Origin: Simplicispira sedimenti
Lineage (GTDB): Bacteria; Pseudomonadota; Gammaproteobacteria; Burkholderiales; Burkholderiaceae_C
DNA: 64,000 bases
Direction: 5' to 3'
Assembly: GCF_022760965.1 (NCBI RefSeq)
Contig: NZ_JAKVIJ010000010.1
Span: forward strand, 104,168-168,167
Shown: positions 1 to 7,837 of the stretch, in pieces
Position numbering within the stretch: the stretch's first letter is position 1
Layout of the letters: each line of letters starts with the position of its first letter
Program-made: the position numbers and the translations under genes
Notes under the pieces: model-generated
What the model saw: the letters and a program-made list of their open reading frames with translations, nothing else
Told to the model about the DNA's origin: nothing
Databases searched by the model: none

Positions 1-522
1 TTCCTCGATCAGGCCGTTCCAGAGGGCAATGGCTTGGTCGTGTTGCCCCATGCTGCCCAGGTCGCGGGCCAGTGTGCGGCGCAGGGTGACATCACCAGGC
101 ATCAGTTCCAAACCCCTGCGCAGATGGCGCACAGCCATTTCAAGATCGCCTGCGCGATGCGCGATGTCCACTGCACCCGCCAGAACCAGTGGATTCTTCG
201 GTTCTTGGCGGGCTACTTTTTCTGCTATTTCGATGGCCTGAGGAAACTGGTTTCTGCGCGCATGCAGAAGAGCCAGTTCTAGCTGACCAGGGGCCCAGTC
301 CGGGGCTATGGTCAAGGAGTGCCTGAGGGCATCAAATGCACCATTGATGTTGCCCGATTTCTCCGCCATGAGTGCAGACAACAGGAAGACCCGAGGATCC
401 CGAGGTGATTGCTTGTTGGCTTGGTTTAGCGTCTGTGCCGCTGCTTTGAGGTCGCCCTTGGCGATCTGCTCGCGGGCAGTGTGCAAGTGTTTCAGATTGG
501 GGTCGGTCGCTGTGGCGCTCAT
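1..522 (-). CDS. TPR-repeat protein, N-terminal part (truncated by window edge)
   Basis: An open reading frame starts at an ATG at 522 and runs off the left edge with 174 codons visible. The protein is built of about four to five helix-turn-helix repeats of roughly 34 residues with the alternating small/large hydrophobic pattern and Pro at repeat ends typical of tetratricopeptide repeats, for example the segments ending in TIAPDWAPGQLELALLH and GLELMPGDVTLRRTLARDLG. TPRs mediate protein-protein contacts. No signal peptide or membrane segment is seen. Whatever follows the repeats, for instance a catalytic domain, lies outside the window, so the function is unknown. It lies downstream of the acyl-CoA dehydrogenase pair on the same strand but 164 bp away, so it is probably a separate unit. 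Confidence 0.75.
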   Translation of the reverse strand, partial: MSATATDPNLKHLHTAREQIAKGDLKAAAQTLNQANKQSPRDPRVFLLSALMAEKSGNINGAFDALRHSLTIAPDWAPGQLELALLHARRNQFPQAIEIAEKVARQEPKNPLVLAGAVDIAHRAGDLEMAVRHLRRGLELMPGDVTLRRTLARDLGSMGQHDQAIALWNGLIEE

Positions 523-686
523 GGGGAAGAAGTGGATTGCGAACGGATGCGGGTAGTTAGATAACCGTGCAAGCAATTCGGGGGCACGAAACCGATGATT
601 ATCCCGCATCGGGTACCGCCTTCCGTGCTGCGGTCGCCGTGCGATGGCGGCACGAGGCAGGACCCCGTGCCGCGCGTGATGGGGCG

Positions 687-1802
687 TCAGGCAAACACCC
701 CGGCCGTCTCCTGCATGCGCGCCGACACCTCGCCCAGGTGGTGCAGCGTGTCGCCGAAGGTCATTTCCAGCTGCGTGAGCTTCTTGAAGTAGTGGCTGCC
801 GATGTATTCGTCGGTCACGCCGATGCCGCCGTGCAGCTGCACCGACTGCTGGCCCACGAAGCGCATGGACTGGCCCAGCTGCACCTTGGCGCGGGCCAGG
901 GCGGCGCGGCGTTCGGGGGCGGGGGCGCCGAGCTTGAGGCTGGCGTAGTAGCTCATCGAGCGGGCCAGTTCGAGCTGCATCTTCATGTCGGCCACGCGGT
1001 GGCGCAGGGCCTGGAAGCTGGCGATGGCCACGCCGAACTGCTTGCGCTGGTTCATGTAGTCCACGGTCAGGGCCACGGTCTGGTCCATCACGCCCACGGC
1101 TTCGGCGCAGGTGGCGGCGATGCCGGTGTCCACGGCCAGTTCCAGGGCGGCCAGGCCGTCCTTGGTGACCAGTGTGGCGGCGGCGTTGGCCAGCTGGACC
1201 TCGGCGGCGCGGCTGCCGTCCTGGGTGCTGTAGCCGCTCGTGGTGACGCCGGAGGCCGCGCGTTCGACCAAGAACAGCGCGATCTGGCCGTCCAATTGCG
1301 CGGGCACGAGGAAGGCGTCGGCTTGGTCGCCGGCGGGGACTATGCTTTTGGTAGCTGTCAGCGCATATCCGGTGGGCGTTGCAGCCGCTTTTGCATCGCA
1401 AACGTCGAGGCGGTAGCGGGCCTTGCGCTCCTGGTGGGCCAGCACCACCAGGGCTTCGCCGCTGGCGATGCGCGGCAGCCAGGCGGCCTGCACGTCGGCG
1501 GGCGCGTAGCGGGAGAGCACGCTGATGGCGATGAAGGTGTGCGCCAGGGGTTCGAGCACCATGCCACGGCCCAGCTCTTCCATGGCCACCATGGCGTCGA
1601 TGGCGCCCTGGCCCATGCCGTCGTGCTGTTCAGGCACCGTCAGGGCCGTGAGGCCCAACTCGGCCAGCTCACCATAGGCGGCGCGGTCGAAACCGCCGGC
1701 GGCGACGATGCCGCGGCGGCGCTCGAAGGCGTAGCCCTTGTCCACCCACTTGCGCACGGCGTCGCGCAGTTGCTGCTGGTCGTCAGAAAAATCGAAATCC
1801 AT
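687..1802 (-). CDS. pimD: Acyl-CoA dehydrogenase, pimeloyl-CoA dehydrogenase small subunit-like
   Basis: A 371-residue member of the FAD-dependent acyl-CoA dehydrogenase superfamily. The N-terminal helical domain begins MDFDFSDDQQQLRDAVRKW, and the C-terminal helical domain contains the family signature QLHGGIGVTDEYIGSHYFKK near residue 330. The ATG at 1802 follows an AGGAG Shine-Dalgarno and lies 12 bp after the stop of a second acyl-CoA dehydrogenase, so the two are translated from one transcript and probably form a heteromer. This paired arrangement and these N-termini match what is usually annotated as pimeloyl-CoA dehydrogenase small (PimD) and large (PimC) subunits, acting in dicarboxylic or aromatic-acid degradation. 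The substrate is not proven by sequence. A copy of the dispersed repeat (1341-1395, opposite strand sense) forms codons of the central region (AKAAATPTGYALTATKS). Confidence 0.75.
   Translation of the reverse strand: MDFDFSDDQQQLRDAVRKWVDKGYAFERRRGIVAAGGFDRAAYGELAELGLTALTVPEQHDGMGQGAIDAMVAMEELGRGMVLEPLAHTFIAISVLSRYAPADVQAAWLPRIASGEALVVLAHQERKARYRLDVCDAKAAATPTGYALTATKSIVPAGDQADAFLVPAQLDGQIALFLVERAASGVTTSGYSTQDGSRAAEVQLANAAATLVTKDGLAALELAVDTGIAATCAEAVGVMDQTVALTVDYMNQRKQFGVAIASFQALRHRVADMKMQLELARSMSYYASLKLGAPAPERRAALARAKVQLGQSMRFVGQQSVQLHGGIGVTDEYIGSHYFKKLTQLEMTFGDTLHHLGEVSARMQETAGVFA
1341..1395. repeat. Dispersed repeat copy inside the small acyl-CoA dehydrogenase gene
   Basis: TATGCTTTTGGTAGCTGTCAG, CGCATATCCGGTGGGCG and GCCGCTTTTGC align with the repeat. 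It is antisense to the gene but in frame. Confidence 0.7.
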
Positions 1803-1814
1803 GTTCTTGTCTCC

Positions 1815-2996
1815 TCAGCCCAGAACCGTTTGAGCCACGATATTGCGTTGCACTTCGTTCGAGCCGCCGTAGATGGTGGTCTTGCGCATGTTGAAGTAGG
1901 TGGAGGCCAGCGGTGCGTGGGCCACGCTGCCGCCCGGGAAGTCGCCTTGCCAGCCGGCTTCCATGGCCTCCTCGATGAAGGGCAGGGCAAAGGGGCCGGC
2001 CGCCAGCATCATCAGTTCGGCATAGCGCTGCTGGATCTCGCTGCCCTTGATCTTGAGCAGGCCCGCGATGTCCAGCGAGTTCTTGCCGCTCTTCTCGGCC
2101 GAGAGCACGCGCAGCACCAGCATTTCCAGGGCCACCACATCCACTTCGAGCAGGGCGATCTGGTCGCGGAAACGCTGGTCGTCCCACAGGCCCTCGGCCT
2201 TGGCGATGCGCTTGAGGCGTTCGAGCTCGCGCTTGGCGCGGTTCACGTCGGCGATGTTGGTGCGCTCATGGCTGAGCAGGTGCTTGGCGTAGGTCCAGCC
2301 CTTGTTCTCCTCGCCGATCAGGTTCTCGGCAGGCACTTCGACGTTGTCGAAGAACACCTCGTTGACTTCGCACTCGCCGTCGAGCAGCTTGATCGGGCGC
2401 ACGGTCACGCCGGGCGACTTCATGTCGATCAGCAGGAAGCTGATGCCCGTCTGCGGCTTGCCCTCGTTGCTGGTGCGCACCAGGCAGAAGATCCACTCGC
2501 CGTACTGGCCCAGCGTGGTCCAGGTCTTCTGGCCGTTGACGATGTACTTGTTGCCCACGCGCTCGGCGCGCGTCTTGACCGAGGCCAGGTCCGAGCCCGA
2601 GCCGGGCTCCGAGTAGCCCTGGCTCCACCACACCTCGCCGCTGGCGATGCCGGGCAGGAAGCGCTGCTGCTGCTCGGGCGTGCCGTAGGCCATGATGACG
2701 GGTGCCACCATCACGGGGCCGAAGGGCACAACGCGCGGCGCACCGGCCAGCGCGCATTCTTCTTCAAACAGGTGCTTTTGCACGGCCGTCCAGCCGGGGC
2801 CGCCAAATTGCTGGGGCCAGCCGGAGGCCAGCCAGCCCTTCTTGCCCAGGATCTTGGCCCAGCCCTGCAGATCGTCCCGCGTCAGGCGCAGGGCGTTGTG
2901 GACTTTGTGCGAAATCTCCGGGGGGAGGTTGCTGCGAACCCAGGCGCGGACTTCGTCACGGAACGCCTGCTCTTCGGGGGTGAATGCGAGATCCAT
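1815..2996 (-). CDS. pimC: Acyl-CoA dehydrogenase, pimeloyl-CoA dehydrogenase large subunit-like
   Basis: A 393-residue acyl-CoA dehydrogenase. I chose the ATG at 2996 (MDLAFTPEEQAFRDEVRAW) because AGGAG sits just upstream and the N-terminus fits the family; the frame is open for 41 more codons upstream but without family-like sequence. The middle-domain signature GYSEPGSGSDLAS lies near residue 120-135 and the C-terminal FAD/subunit-contact signature YGGSNEVQRNIVAQ lies close to the end. It oxidises an acyl-CoA to the 2-enoyl-CoA and passes electrons to ETF. It is the first gene of a two-gene operon with the smaller dehydrogenase. The pimeloyl-CoA assignment comes from overall resemblance and pairing and is an inference. 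Confidence 0.78.
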   Translation of the reverse strand: MDLAFTPEEQAFRDEVRAWVRSNLPPEISHKVHNALRLTRDDLQGWAKILGKKGWLASGWPQQFGGPGWTAVQKHLFEEECALAGAPRVVPFGPVMVAPVIMAYGTPEQQQRFLPGIASGEVWWSQGYSEPGSGSDLASVKTRAERVGNKYIVNGQKTWTTLGQYGEWIFCLVRTSNEGKPQTGISFLLIDMKSPGVTVRPIKLLDGECEVNEVFFDNVEVPAENLIGEENKGWTYAKHLLSHERTNIADVNRAKRELERLKRIAKAEGLWDDQRFRDQIALLEVDVVALEMLVLRVLSAEKSGKNSLDIAGLLKIKGSEIQQRYAELMMLAAGPFALPFIEEAMEAGWQGDFPGGSVAHAPLASTYFNMRKTTIYGGSNEVQRNIVAQTVLG

Positions 2997-3081
2997 AGGG
3001 TGTGTCTCCTGAGAAGTCGCATTTGTAGCACGGGCGTTCGTTTTTGCACTGTCCAAATGGAGACATCCCGGACGCAGGCTC

Positions 3082-3750
3082 CTATGTCGGCAGGTTCTGT
3101 GCCGCGCAGAGCCGGGCAACGGTGTCCTTCAGCGCGGCCACTTCGGCCTCCAGCGCCTGCACGCGCTCTTGCAGCGCGGTATCGGGCTCGCTGGTGCTGG
3201 CGGGGGCTGCGGCGGCAAGGGCGCAGAGGTCCACCGGCCCGCACAGCAGGTGCGCCCAGCGGGGCTCGCGCGCGCCGGGGGCGCGCGGCAGCAGCACGAC
3301 CAGCGGGCCGCCCTTGTCGGCGCTGCGCTCGCGCAGCTCGTCCAGAAAGGCCTCGACCGAGGAAATGTCGGCAAAGCGGTGCCAGCGTTCGGTGTTGATG
3401 CGCAGCTCGCCCGCCGTCTGCGGCCCGCGCAGCATCAGCAGGCCCAGCAGTGCGGCGGCCTGGTCGGGCACGCCCACCACGCGCTGAAAATTGTGTTCGT
3501 AGCGCGTGGCGCGCCCGCCGCTGGTTTCAAACACCAGCGAGCGCTGGCGCAGGCTGTCCAGCGCCTCTTGCGCCTGGGCATCGCTCACCTGCATTACGGG
3601 TTCGCGGGCGGTCTTCTGGTTGCAGCCGGTGACCACGGCGTTCAGCGTGAGCGGGTAGCTGTCGGGCACGGTGCGGGCCTTTTCCATCAGCGTGGCGAGC
3701 ACGCGGGCTTCCAGGGCGGTCAGGGGGTGGGTGGCGGGGTCGAAAGGCAT
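3082..3750 (-). CDS. yceH: YceH family protein (DUF480)
   Basis: A 222-residue cytoplasmic protein of the YceH/DUF480 family. The N-terminal winged-helix-like region carries the conserved stretch LTALEARVLATLMEK followed by DSYPLTLNAVVTGCNQKT, which is diagnostic. A second winged-helix region contains LLGLLMLRGPQTAGELR. The C-terminus (EPDTALQERVQALEAEVAALK) is a short coiled coil. The biochemical role of the family is not established. It is divergent from purN, with 30 bp between the two start codons, so the two promoters must overlap each other's 5' ends. Confidence 0.88.
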   Translation of the reverse strand: MPFDPATHPLTALEARVLATLMEKARTVPDSYPLTLNAVVTGCNQKTAREPVMQVSDAQAQEALDSLRQRSLVFETSGGRATRYEHNFQRVVGVPDQAAALLGLLMLRGPQTAGELRINTERWHRFADISSVEAFLDELRERSADKGGPLVVLLPRAPGAREPRWAHLLCGPVDLCALAAAAPASTSEPDTALQERVQALEAEVAALKDTVARLCAAQNLPT

Positions 3751-3780
3751 GGTGGAGGGGCTCCTGGATAATCACGGCAA

Positions 3781-4362
3781 ATGAAGAACATCGTGATTCT
3801 GATCTCTGGCGGCGGCTCCAACATGGCGGCCATGGTGCGCACGGCGCAGCAGCAGCAGTGGGACAAGCGCCTGGGCGCCCGCGTGGCGGCTGTGGTGTCC
3901 AACAAGGCCGATGCGGCGGGGCTGGCCTTTGCCCAGGCGCAGGGCATTGCCACCGAGGTGCTGGACCACAAGCGCTTTGCCACCCGCGAAGCCTTCGACA
4001 CCGCGCTGGCCGAGCGCATCGACCGCCATGACCCGGCGCTGGTGGTGCTGGCGGGCTTCATGCGCATCCTCACGCCGGGCTTTGTGGCGCACTACGCCGG
4101 GCGGCTGATCAACATCCACCCCTCGCTGTTGCCCGCCTTTACCGGCCTGCACACGCATCAGCGGGCCATCGACGCGGGCTGCAAGTTTGCGGGCTGCACG
4201 GTGCACCAGGTCACCGCCGAGCTGGACGTGGGCCCCATCCTGGACCAGGCCGTGGTGCCCGTGCTGCCCGCCGATACCGCCGCCAGCCTGGCCGCCCGGG
4301 TGCTCACGCAGGAGCATGTGGTGTACCCGCGGGCGGTGGCTCAATTGCTATCAAAAATGTAG
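3781..4362 (+). CDS. purN: Phosphoribosylglycinamide formyltransferase (GAR transformylase)
   Basis: A 193-residue PurN, which transfers the formyl group of 10-formyl-THF to GAR in purine synthesis. Visible motifs are the phosphate-binding loop ISGGGSNMAA at the N-terminus and the catalytic set: Asn and His in LINIHPSLLPAF and Asp in VTAELDVGPIL. The size is close to that of E. coli PurN. A GATAAT hexamer ends 8 nt before the ATG and no Shine-Dalgarno is present, suggesting a leaderless or very short leader mRNA. The last codons (LLSKM and stop) are supplied by a copy of the dispersed repeat that begins at 4342, so the repeat has set the C-terminus. Confidence 0.95.
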   Translation: MKNIVILISGGGSNMAAMVRTAQQQQWDKRLGARVAAVVSNKADAAGLAFAQAQGIATEVLDHKRFATREAFDTALAERIDRHDPALVVLAGFMRILTPGFVAHYAGRLINIHPSLLPAFTGLHTHQRAIDAGCKFAGCTVHQVTAELDVGPILDQAVVPVLPADTAASLAARVLTQEHVVYPRAVAQLLSKM

Positions 4363-4403
4363 CTACTTGCGCAGTGGGTGTGCGCGGTAGCGTTGGTTTT
4401 TGG
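4342..4403. repeat. Dispersed palindromic repeat, copy at purN 3' end
   Basis: The copy begins TTGCTATCAAAAATGTAGCT and continues through ACTTGCGC to a T-run (GGTTTTTGG). It overlaps the end of purN and provides its last five codons and stop. Other clear copies lie near 18309, 28498, 35803, 38061 and 56808. Confidence 0.75.
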
Positions 4404-4504
4404 CACTATTTGGCCGTCCGCCCTGCTGCGGTGGACTGAAGTGCCGCCGGGCCCCGGTACCATCGCGGGCTGACCATATCGAATCCACTGGAGAGGGCTG
4501 CCGC

Positions 4505-6358
4505 ATGGACCAGGCCGATTTCGTTCACATGGTGCGCATGAGCGAAATCGCCAGCGCCGAAAACAGCAGCGCTTACCGCCGCAGCGTGGCGGCCTTTGCG
4601 GCGCTGGGCTACGCCTGGGTGCTGGGTTGCCTGGTGTTGGCGCTGGGCATGGTGGCCTGGGCGGTGCCGCCCTTGCTGGCGGGGCGTTTCAAGTTGGTGT
4701 TCGTGATGGTGCTCATCAGCGGTCTGACGCTGCTGTGGACCAGCCTGCAGGCGCTGTGGCTGCGCAGCGATGCGCCCGATGGTGTCGAAATCACGGCCGT
4801 GGAGGCGCCTGCCCTGTTCGAGGCCCTGGAGCGCATCCGCCGCAAGATCAAGGGCCCGCACATCCACCACGTGTACCTCAACGACGAGTTCAATGCCTGC
4901 ATCCGCCAGCAGCCGCGCTACGGCCTGCTGGGCGGCGCGGTCAACCACCTGACCATCGGCCTGCCGCTGCTGATGGCGCTCGATCGCCAGCGCTTTCTGG
5001 CCGTGCTGGGCCACGAATACGGCCACCTGCGCGGCGACCACGGCCGCTTTGCCGCCTGGATTTACCGCACCCGCATGGCCTGGATGCGCATGCACCAGGG
5101 GTTGGGTGACGATGGCAACATCGTGGCCGCAGCGTCCAACGCCTTCATGCGCTGGTACCTGCCACGTTTTGCGGCGCGCAGCTTTGCGCTGGCGCGCCAG
5201 GATGAGTACGAGGCCGACCGCATCGCCGGGCGCCTGGTGGGTCGTGAGGTGGCCGCTGCCGCACTCATCGAGATCGAGGTGCGCGGCACCTGGATGGAGC
5301 GCCATTTCTGGGAGCGCCACTGGAGCAAGGCCGCCGACCACCCGGTGCCTGTGGGGCCGTACCGCTCGCTGCGCAAGCGCCTGGCGCGTATGCCCGAGCC
5401 GGCTTTTGCCAATGATGCACTGCGCCAGGCCCTCAAGCGCCTGAGCAACGTGGACGACACCCACCCCGGCCTGCGCGACCGGCTTGAGTCGCTGGAGGCT
5501 CCGCCCATCCTGCCCGAATGGTCGGGCGGCAGCGCCATGGAACTGCTGGGTGACGACGCCAAGCGTTGGATCGCCCATTTCGACAAGCAATGGTGCCGCG
5601 ACCATGCCACCGAATGGAAACAGCACCACGCCTGGCTGGCGCAGGTGCGCGAGCGGGTGCAAAAGCTCACGGCCCAACAGGCCCAGAGCAATGCCGACGA
5701 AATGGTGGAACTGGCGCGCCTCTCACGCCACCTTGATCCACGCGCGCCGGTGCAGCCCCTGTACGCACTGGCGCTGCAGCGCAGCCCAGGGCATGCGGGA
5801 GCCCTGCGCGGGCTGGTGCAAAGCCTGCCCGACGAAGACCGCCAGGGCAAGCTCCAGTGTCTGGAGCAGCTTTGGGATGGCGACGGTGACAGCCGCTGGT
5901 GGGCGGCGCGCACGGCGCTGGCCGAACTGGAAACTTCGCGCCCCGGCATGGAGCACGACGCTGCCGCCTACAAGCAATGGCGCAAACGCCTGGAGCGCGC
6001 CCAGGAGGCCGAGGACCGCGCCTGGGAGGAGCTCTCGGCCGCCTCGCTCTTTGCCCGTGCGGTGCGGCACGACCTCAGCCCCTTCGAGCAGACCGAACTC
6101 ACCACCCAGCTCGCCCGCTACCGCAACGTGGCGCGCGCCTGGCTGGTGCGCAAGCAGTTGCGCGAATTTCCCCGGCGCCGGGCCTACCTGCTGTTCGTGG
6201 AAATGCCCGGCCTGGAGCCCGACGAAGGCCTGGCGCTGTGCCACCGGCTGGAAAACAGCCTCTCCATGCCCGGCCCCATGCTGGTGATGGACGCCGACGA
6301 AGCCAGCTCGCCCGAAGAACTGAAGCGCCACGCTGCCGAGCCCGTGTTCGTGCGCTGA
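4505..6358 (+). CDS. M48-family membrane metallopeptidase with C-terminal extension
   Basis: A 617-residue predicted membrane zinc protease. Two hydrophobic segments lie near residues 24-55 and 61-80. Then comes the zinc motif HEYGH at residues 170-174 (GHEYGHLRGDH) and the third ligand Glu in DEYEADRIAG near residue 236, as in the M48 (HtpX/Ste24) family. The remaining 350 or so residues are helical, charged and TPR-like in composition and are not part of the core peptidase. The start ATG at 4505 follows GGAGAGGG; the frame is open 35 codons further upstream, but those codons cross low-quality intergenic sequence. Substrate unknown. A role in membrane-protein turnover is only the family default. 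Confidence 0.8.
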   Translation: MDQADFVHMVRMSEIASAENSSAYRRSVAAFAALGYAWVLGCLVLALGMVAWAVPPLLAGRFKLVFVMVLISGLTLLWTSLQALWLRSDAPDGVEITAVEAPALFEALERIRRKIKGPHIHHVYLNDEFNACIRQQPRYGLLGGAVNHLTIGLPLLMALDRQRFLAVLGHEYGHLRGDHGRFAAWIYRTRMAWMRMHQGLGDDGNIVAAASNAFMRWYLPRFAARSFALARQDEYEADRIAGRLVGREVAAAALIEIEVRGTWMERHFWERHWSKAADHPVPVGPYRSLRKRLARMPEPAFANDALRQALKRLSNVDDTHPGLRDRLESLEAPPILPEWSGGSAMELLGDDAKRWIAHFDKQWCRDHATEWKQHHAWLAQVRERVQKLTAQQAQSNADEMVELARLSRHLDPRAPVQPLYALALQRSPGHAGALRGLVQSLPDEDRQGKLQCLEQLWDGDGDSRWWAARTALAELETSRPGMEHDAAAYKQWRKRLERAQEAEDRAWEELSAASLFARAVRHDLSPFEQTELTTQLARYRNVARAWLVRKQLREFPRRRAYLLFVEMPGLEPDEGLALCHRLENSLSMPGPMLVMDADEASSPEELKRHAAEPVFVR

Positions 6359-6392
6359 CCTGCTCAGCCCCAAGGGTGGGACAATCCCACCC

Positions 6393-7712
6393 ATGCATCC
6401 CAACGCCCTTTTGCAAGCCTGCGCCGAACTGGTGCGCCTGACCCTGACCCTGGAACACCCGGCCGACGCCGTGGTGTCCCGCTTTTTTCGCGACCACCGC
6501 CAACTCGGCCCGCGCGAGCGCGCCGCCCTGGCCGAAACGGCCTATGCCGTGCTGCGCAAAAAGCTGCTGTTCGACCACCTGGCGCCCTCGGGCAGCGGCC
6601 CCAAGGAGCGGCGCCTGGCCATCCTGGGCTTTGCCCACTGGCAGGACGAAGAGGCGCGCCGCAGCAACCCGCAGGCCCAGCACGGGCCGCGTGACTTCCT
6701 CAAGTCCGCGCTGAACGAGCGCGAAAAGCAGTGGCTGGACCAGTGCGATGCGATCTCCCAGGACGACCTGATGGAGCGCCACCGCCACAACCTGCCCGAA
6801 TGGCTGGTGGAGCCGCTCAAGGCACAGCTGGGCGCGGAGTTCTGGCCCATGGTGCAGGCCTTGTCCACCAGCGCTCCGCTGGACCTGCGCGTCAACGTTT
6901 TGAAGGAAAAACGCGAGCTGGTGCAGAAGGAGCTTGCGCAAGCAGCTATCAAAACCGTAGCAACACCATATTCTCCCTGGGGCCTGCGCGTGCAGGGCAA
7001 ACCCGCGCTGACCAAGCTGCCCGCGTTCGAGCGTGGCGCCATCGAGGTACAGGACGAAGGCTCGCAGCTCCTGGCCCTGCTGCTGGACGCCAAGCGCGGC
7101 GAAATGGTGGTGGACTTCTGCGCCGGTGCCGGGGGCAAGACCCTGGCCATCGGCGCCACCATGCGCAGCACCGGGCGCTTGTACGCGTTTGATGTTTCGG
7201 CCCACCGCCTCGACGCGCTCAAGCCCCGGCTGGCGCGCAGCGGGCTGTCCAACGTGCACCCTGCGGCCATCGCGCATGAGCGCGACGAGCGCGTCAAGCG
7301 CCTGGCGGGCAAGATCGACCGCGTGCTGGTCGATGCCCCCTGTTCCGGCCTGGGCACGCTGCGCCGCAACCCCGACCTCAAGTGGCGCCAGTCGCCCCAG
7401 GCGCTGGAGGAGCTGGTGGTCAAGCAGACCGCCATCCTGGAGAGCGCCGCCCGCCTGCCCAAGTCGGGTGGGCGCCTGGTCTATGCCACCTGCAGCATGC
7501 TGCCGCAGGAAAACGAGGCCATTGCCGAAGCTTTCACCCAGGCCCACCGCGATTTCGAGCCGCTGGATGCGGGCGAACTGCTGGCCCAACTCAAGGTGCC
7601 CGAAGCCGCCAGCCTGTGCAGCGGCGGCGAGTCCGGCAGCCGCTTCGTGCGCCTGTGGCCGCACCGCCACCAGACCGACGGCTTCTTTGCTGCCGTCTGG
7701 CAGCGTAAATAA
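6393..7712 (+). CDS. rsmB: RsmB/NOP-family rRNA cytosine-C5 methyltransferase
   Basis: A 439-residue SAM-dependent RNA m5C methyltransferase. Motif I is DFCAGAGGKTLA. Motif IV, DAPCSGLGTLRR, holds the release Cys near residue 317, and motif VI, YATCSMLPQEN, holds the nucleophilic Cys near residue 367. An N-terminal NusB-like helical region is plausible (LRLTLEH to EERRLAIL). It could be RsmB proper (16S C967) or a paralogue. A GACAAT hexamer ends 7 nt before the ATG with no Shine-Dalgarno, so the mRNA is probably leaderless. A dispersed-repeat copy (about 6944-6985) forms the codons for AAIKTVATPYSPWG between the N-terminal region and the catalytic domain. Confidence 0.85.
   Translation: MHPNALLQACAELVRLTLTLEHPADAVVSRFFRDHRQLGPRERAALAETAYAVLRKKLLFDHLAPSGSGPKERRLAILGFAHWQDEEARRSNPQAQHGPRDFLKSALNEREKQWLDQCDAISQDDLMERHRHNLPEWLVEPLKAQLGAEFWPMVQALSTSAPLDLRVNVLKEKRELVQKELAQAAIKTVATPYSPWGLRVQGKPALTKLPAFERGAIEVQDEGSQLLALLLDAKRGEMVVDFCAGAGGKTLAIGATMRSTGRLYAFDVSAHRLDALKPRLARSGLSNVHPAAIAHERDERVKRLAGKIDRVLVDAPCSGLGTLRRNPDLKWRQSPQALEELVVKQTAILESAARLPKSGGRLVYATCSMLPQENEAIAEAFTQAHRDFEPLDAGELLAQLKVPEAASLCSGGESGSRFVRLWPHRHQTDGFFAAVWQRK
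6944..6985. repeat. Dispersed repeat copy inside rsmB-like gene
   Basis: The sequence GCTATCAAAACCGTAGC followed by CCATATTCTCCCTGGGGCC aligns with the repeat core (GCTATCAAAA..GTAGCTG..GCATATTCCACGGGCGC). It is in frame and adds no stop. Confidence 0.55.
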
Positions 7713-7837
7713 CACTGTTTTTGCGTCCGCACCACACCAAAGGCAAACAAAGGGTTACATATCGACCTGTGCCTGGGTTGAATGCACTATCATTTTCAAG
7801 AATTGCGCATAAACCATTGATCTGAAAAGAATTTGCC

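Noticed and set aside
567..3398. A 943-codon plus-strand open frame antisense to the acyl-CoA dehydrogenase genes
   Set aside because: It is rich in His, Gly, Ala and Val in the pattern produced by the complement of high-GC coding sequence, has no recognisable domain, and covers two well-supported minus-strand genes.
7713..7837. A sigma-54 promoter for the pilus locus
   Set aside because: No GG-N10-GC pair with the right spacing and context was found. TATCAT at 7788 is a possible -10 but lacks a -35.
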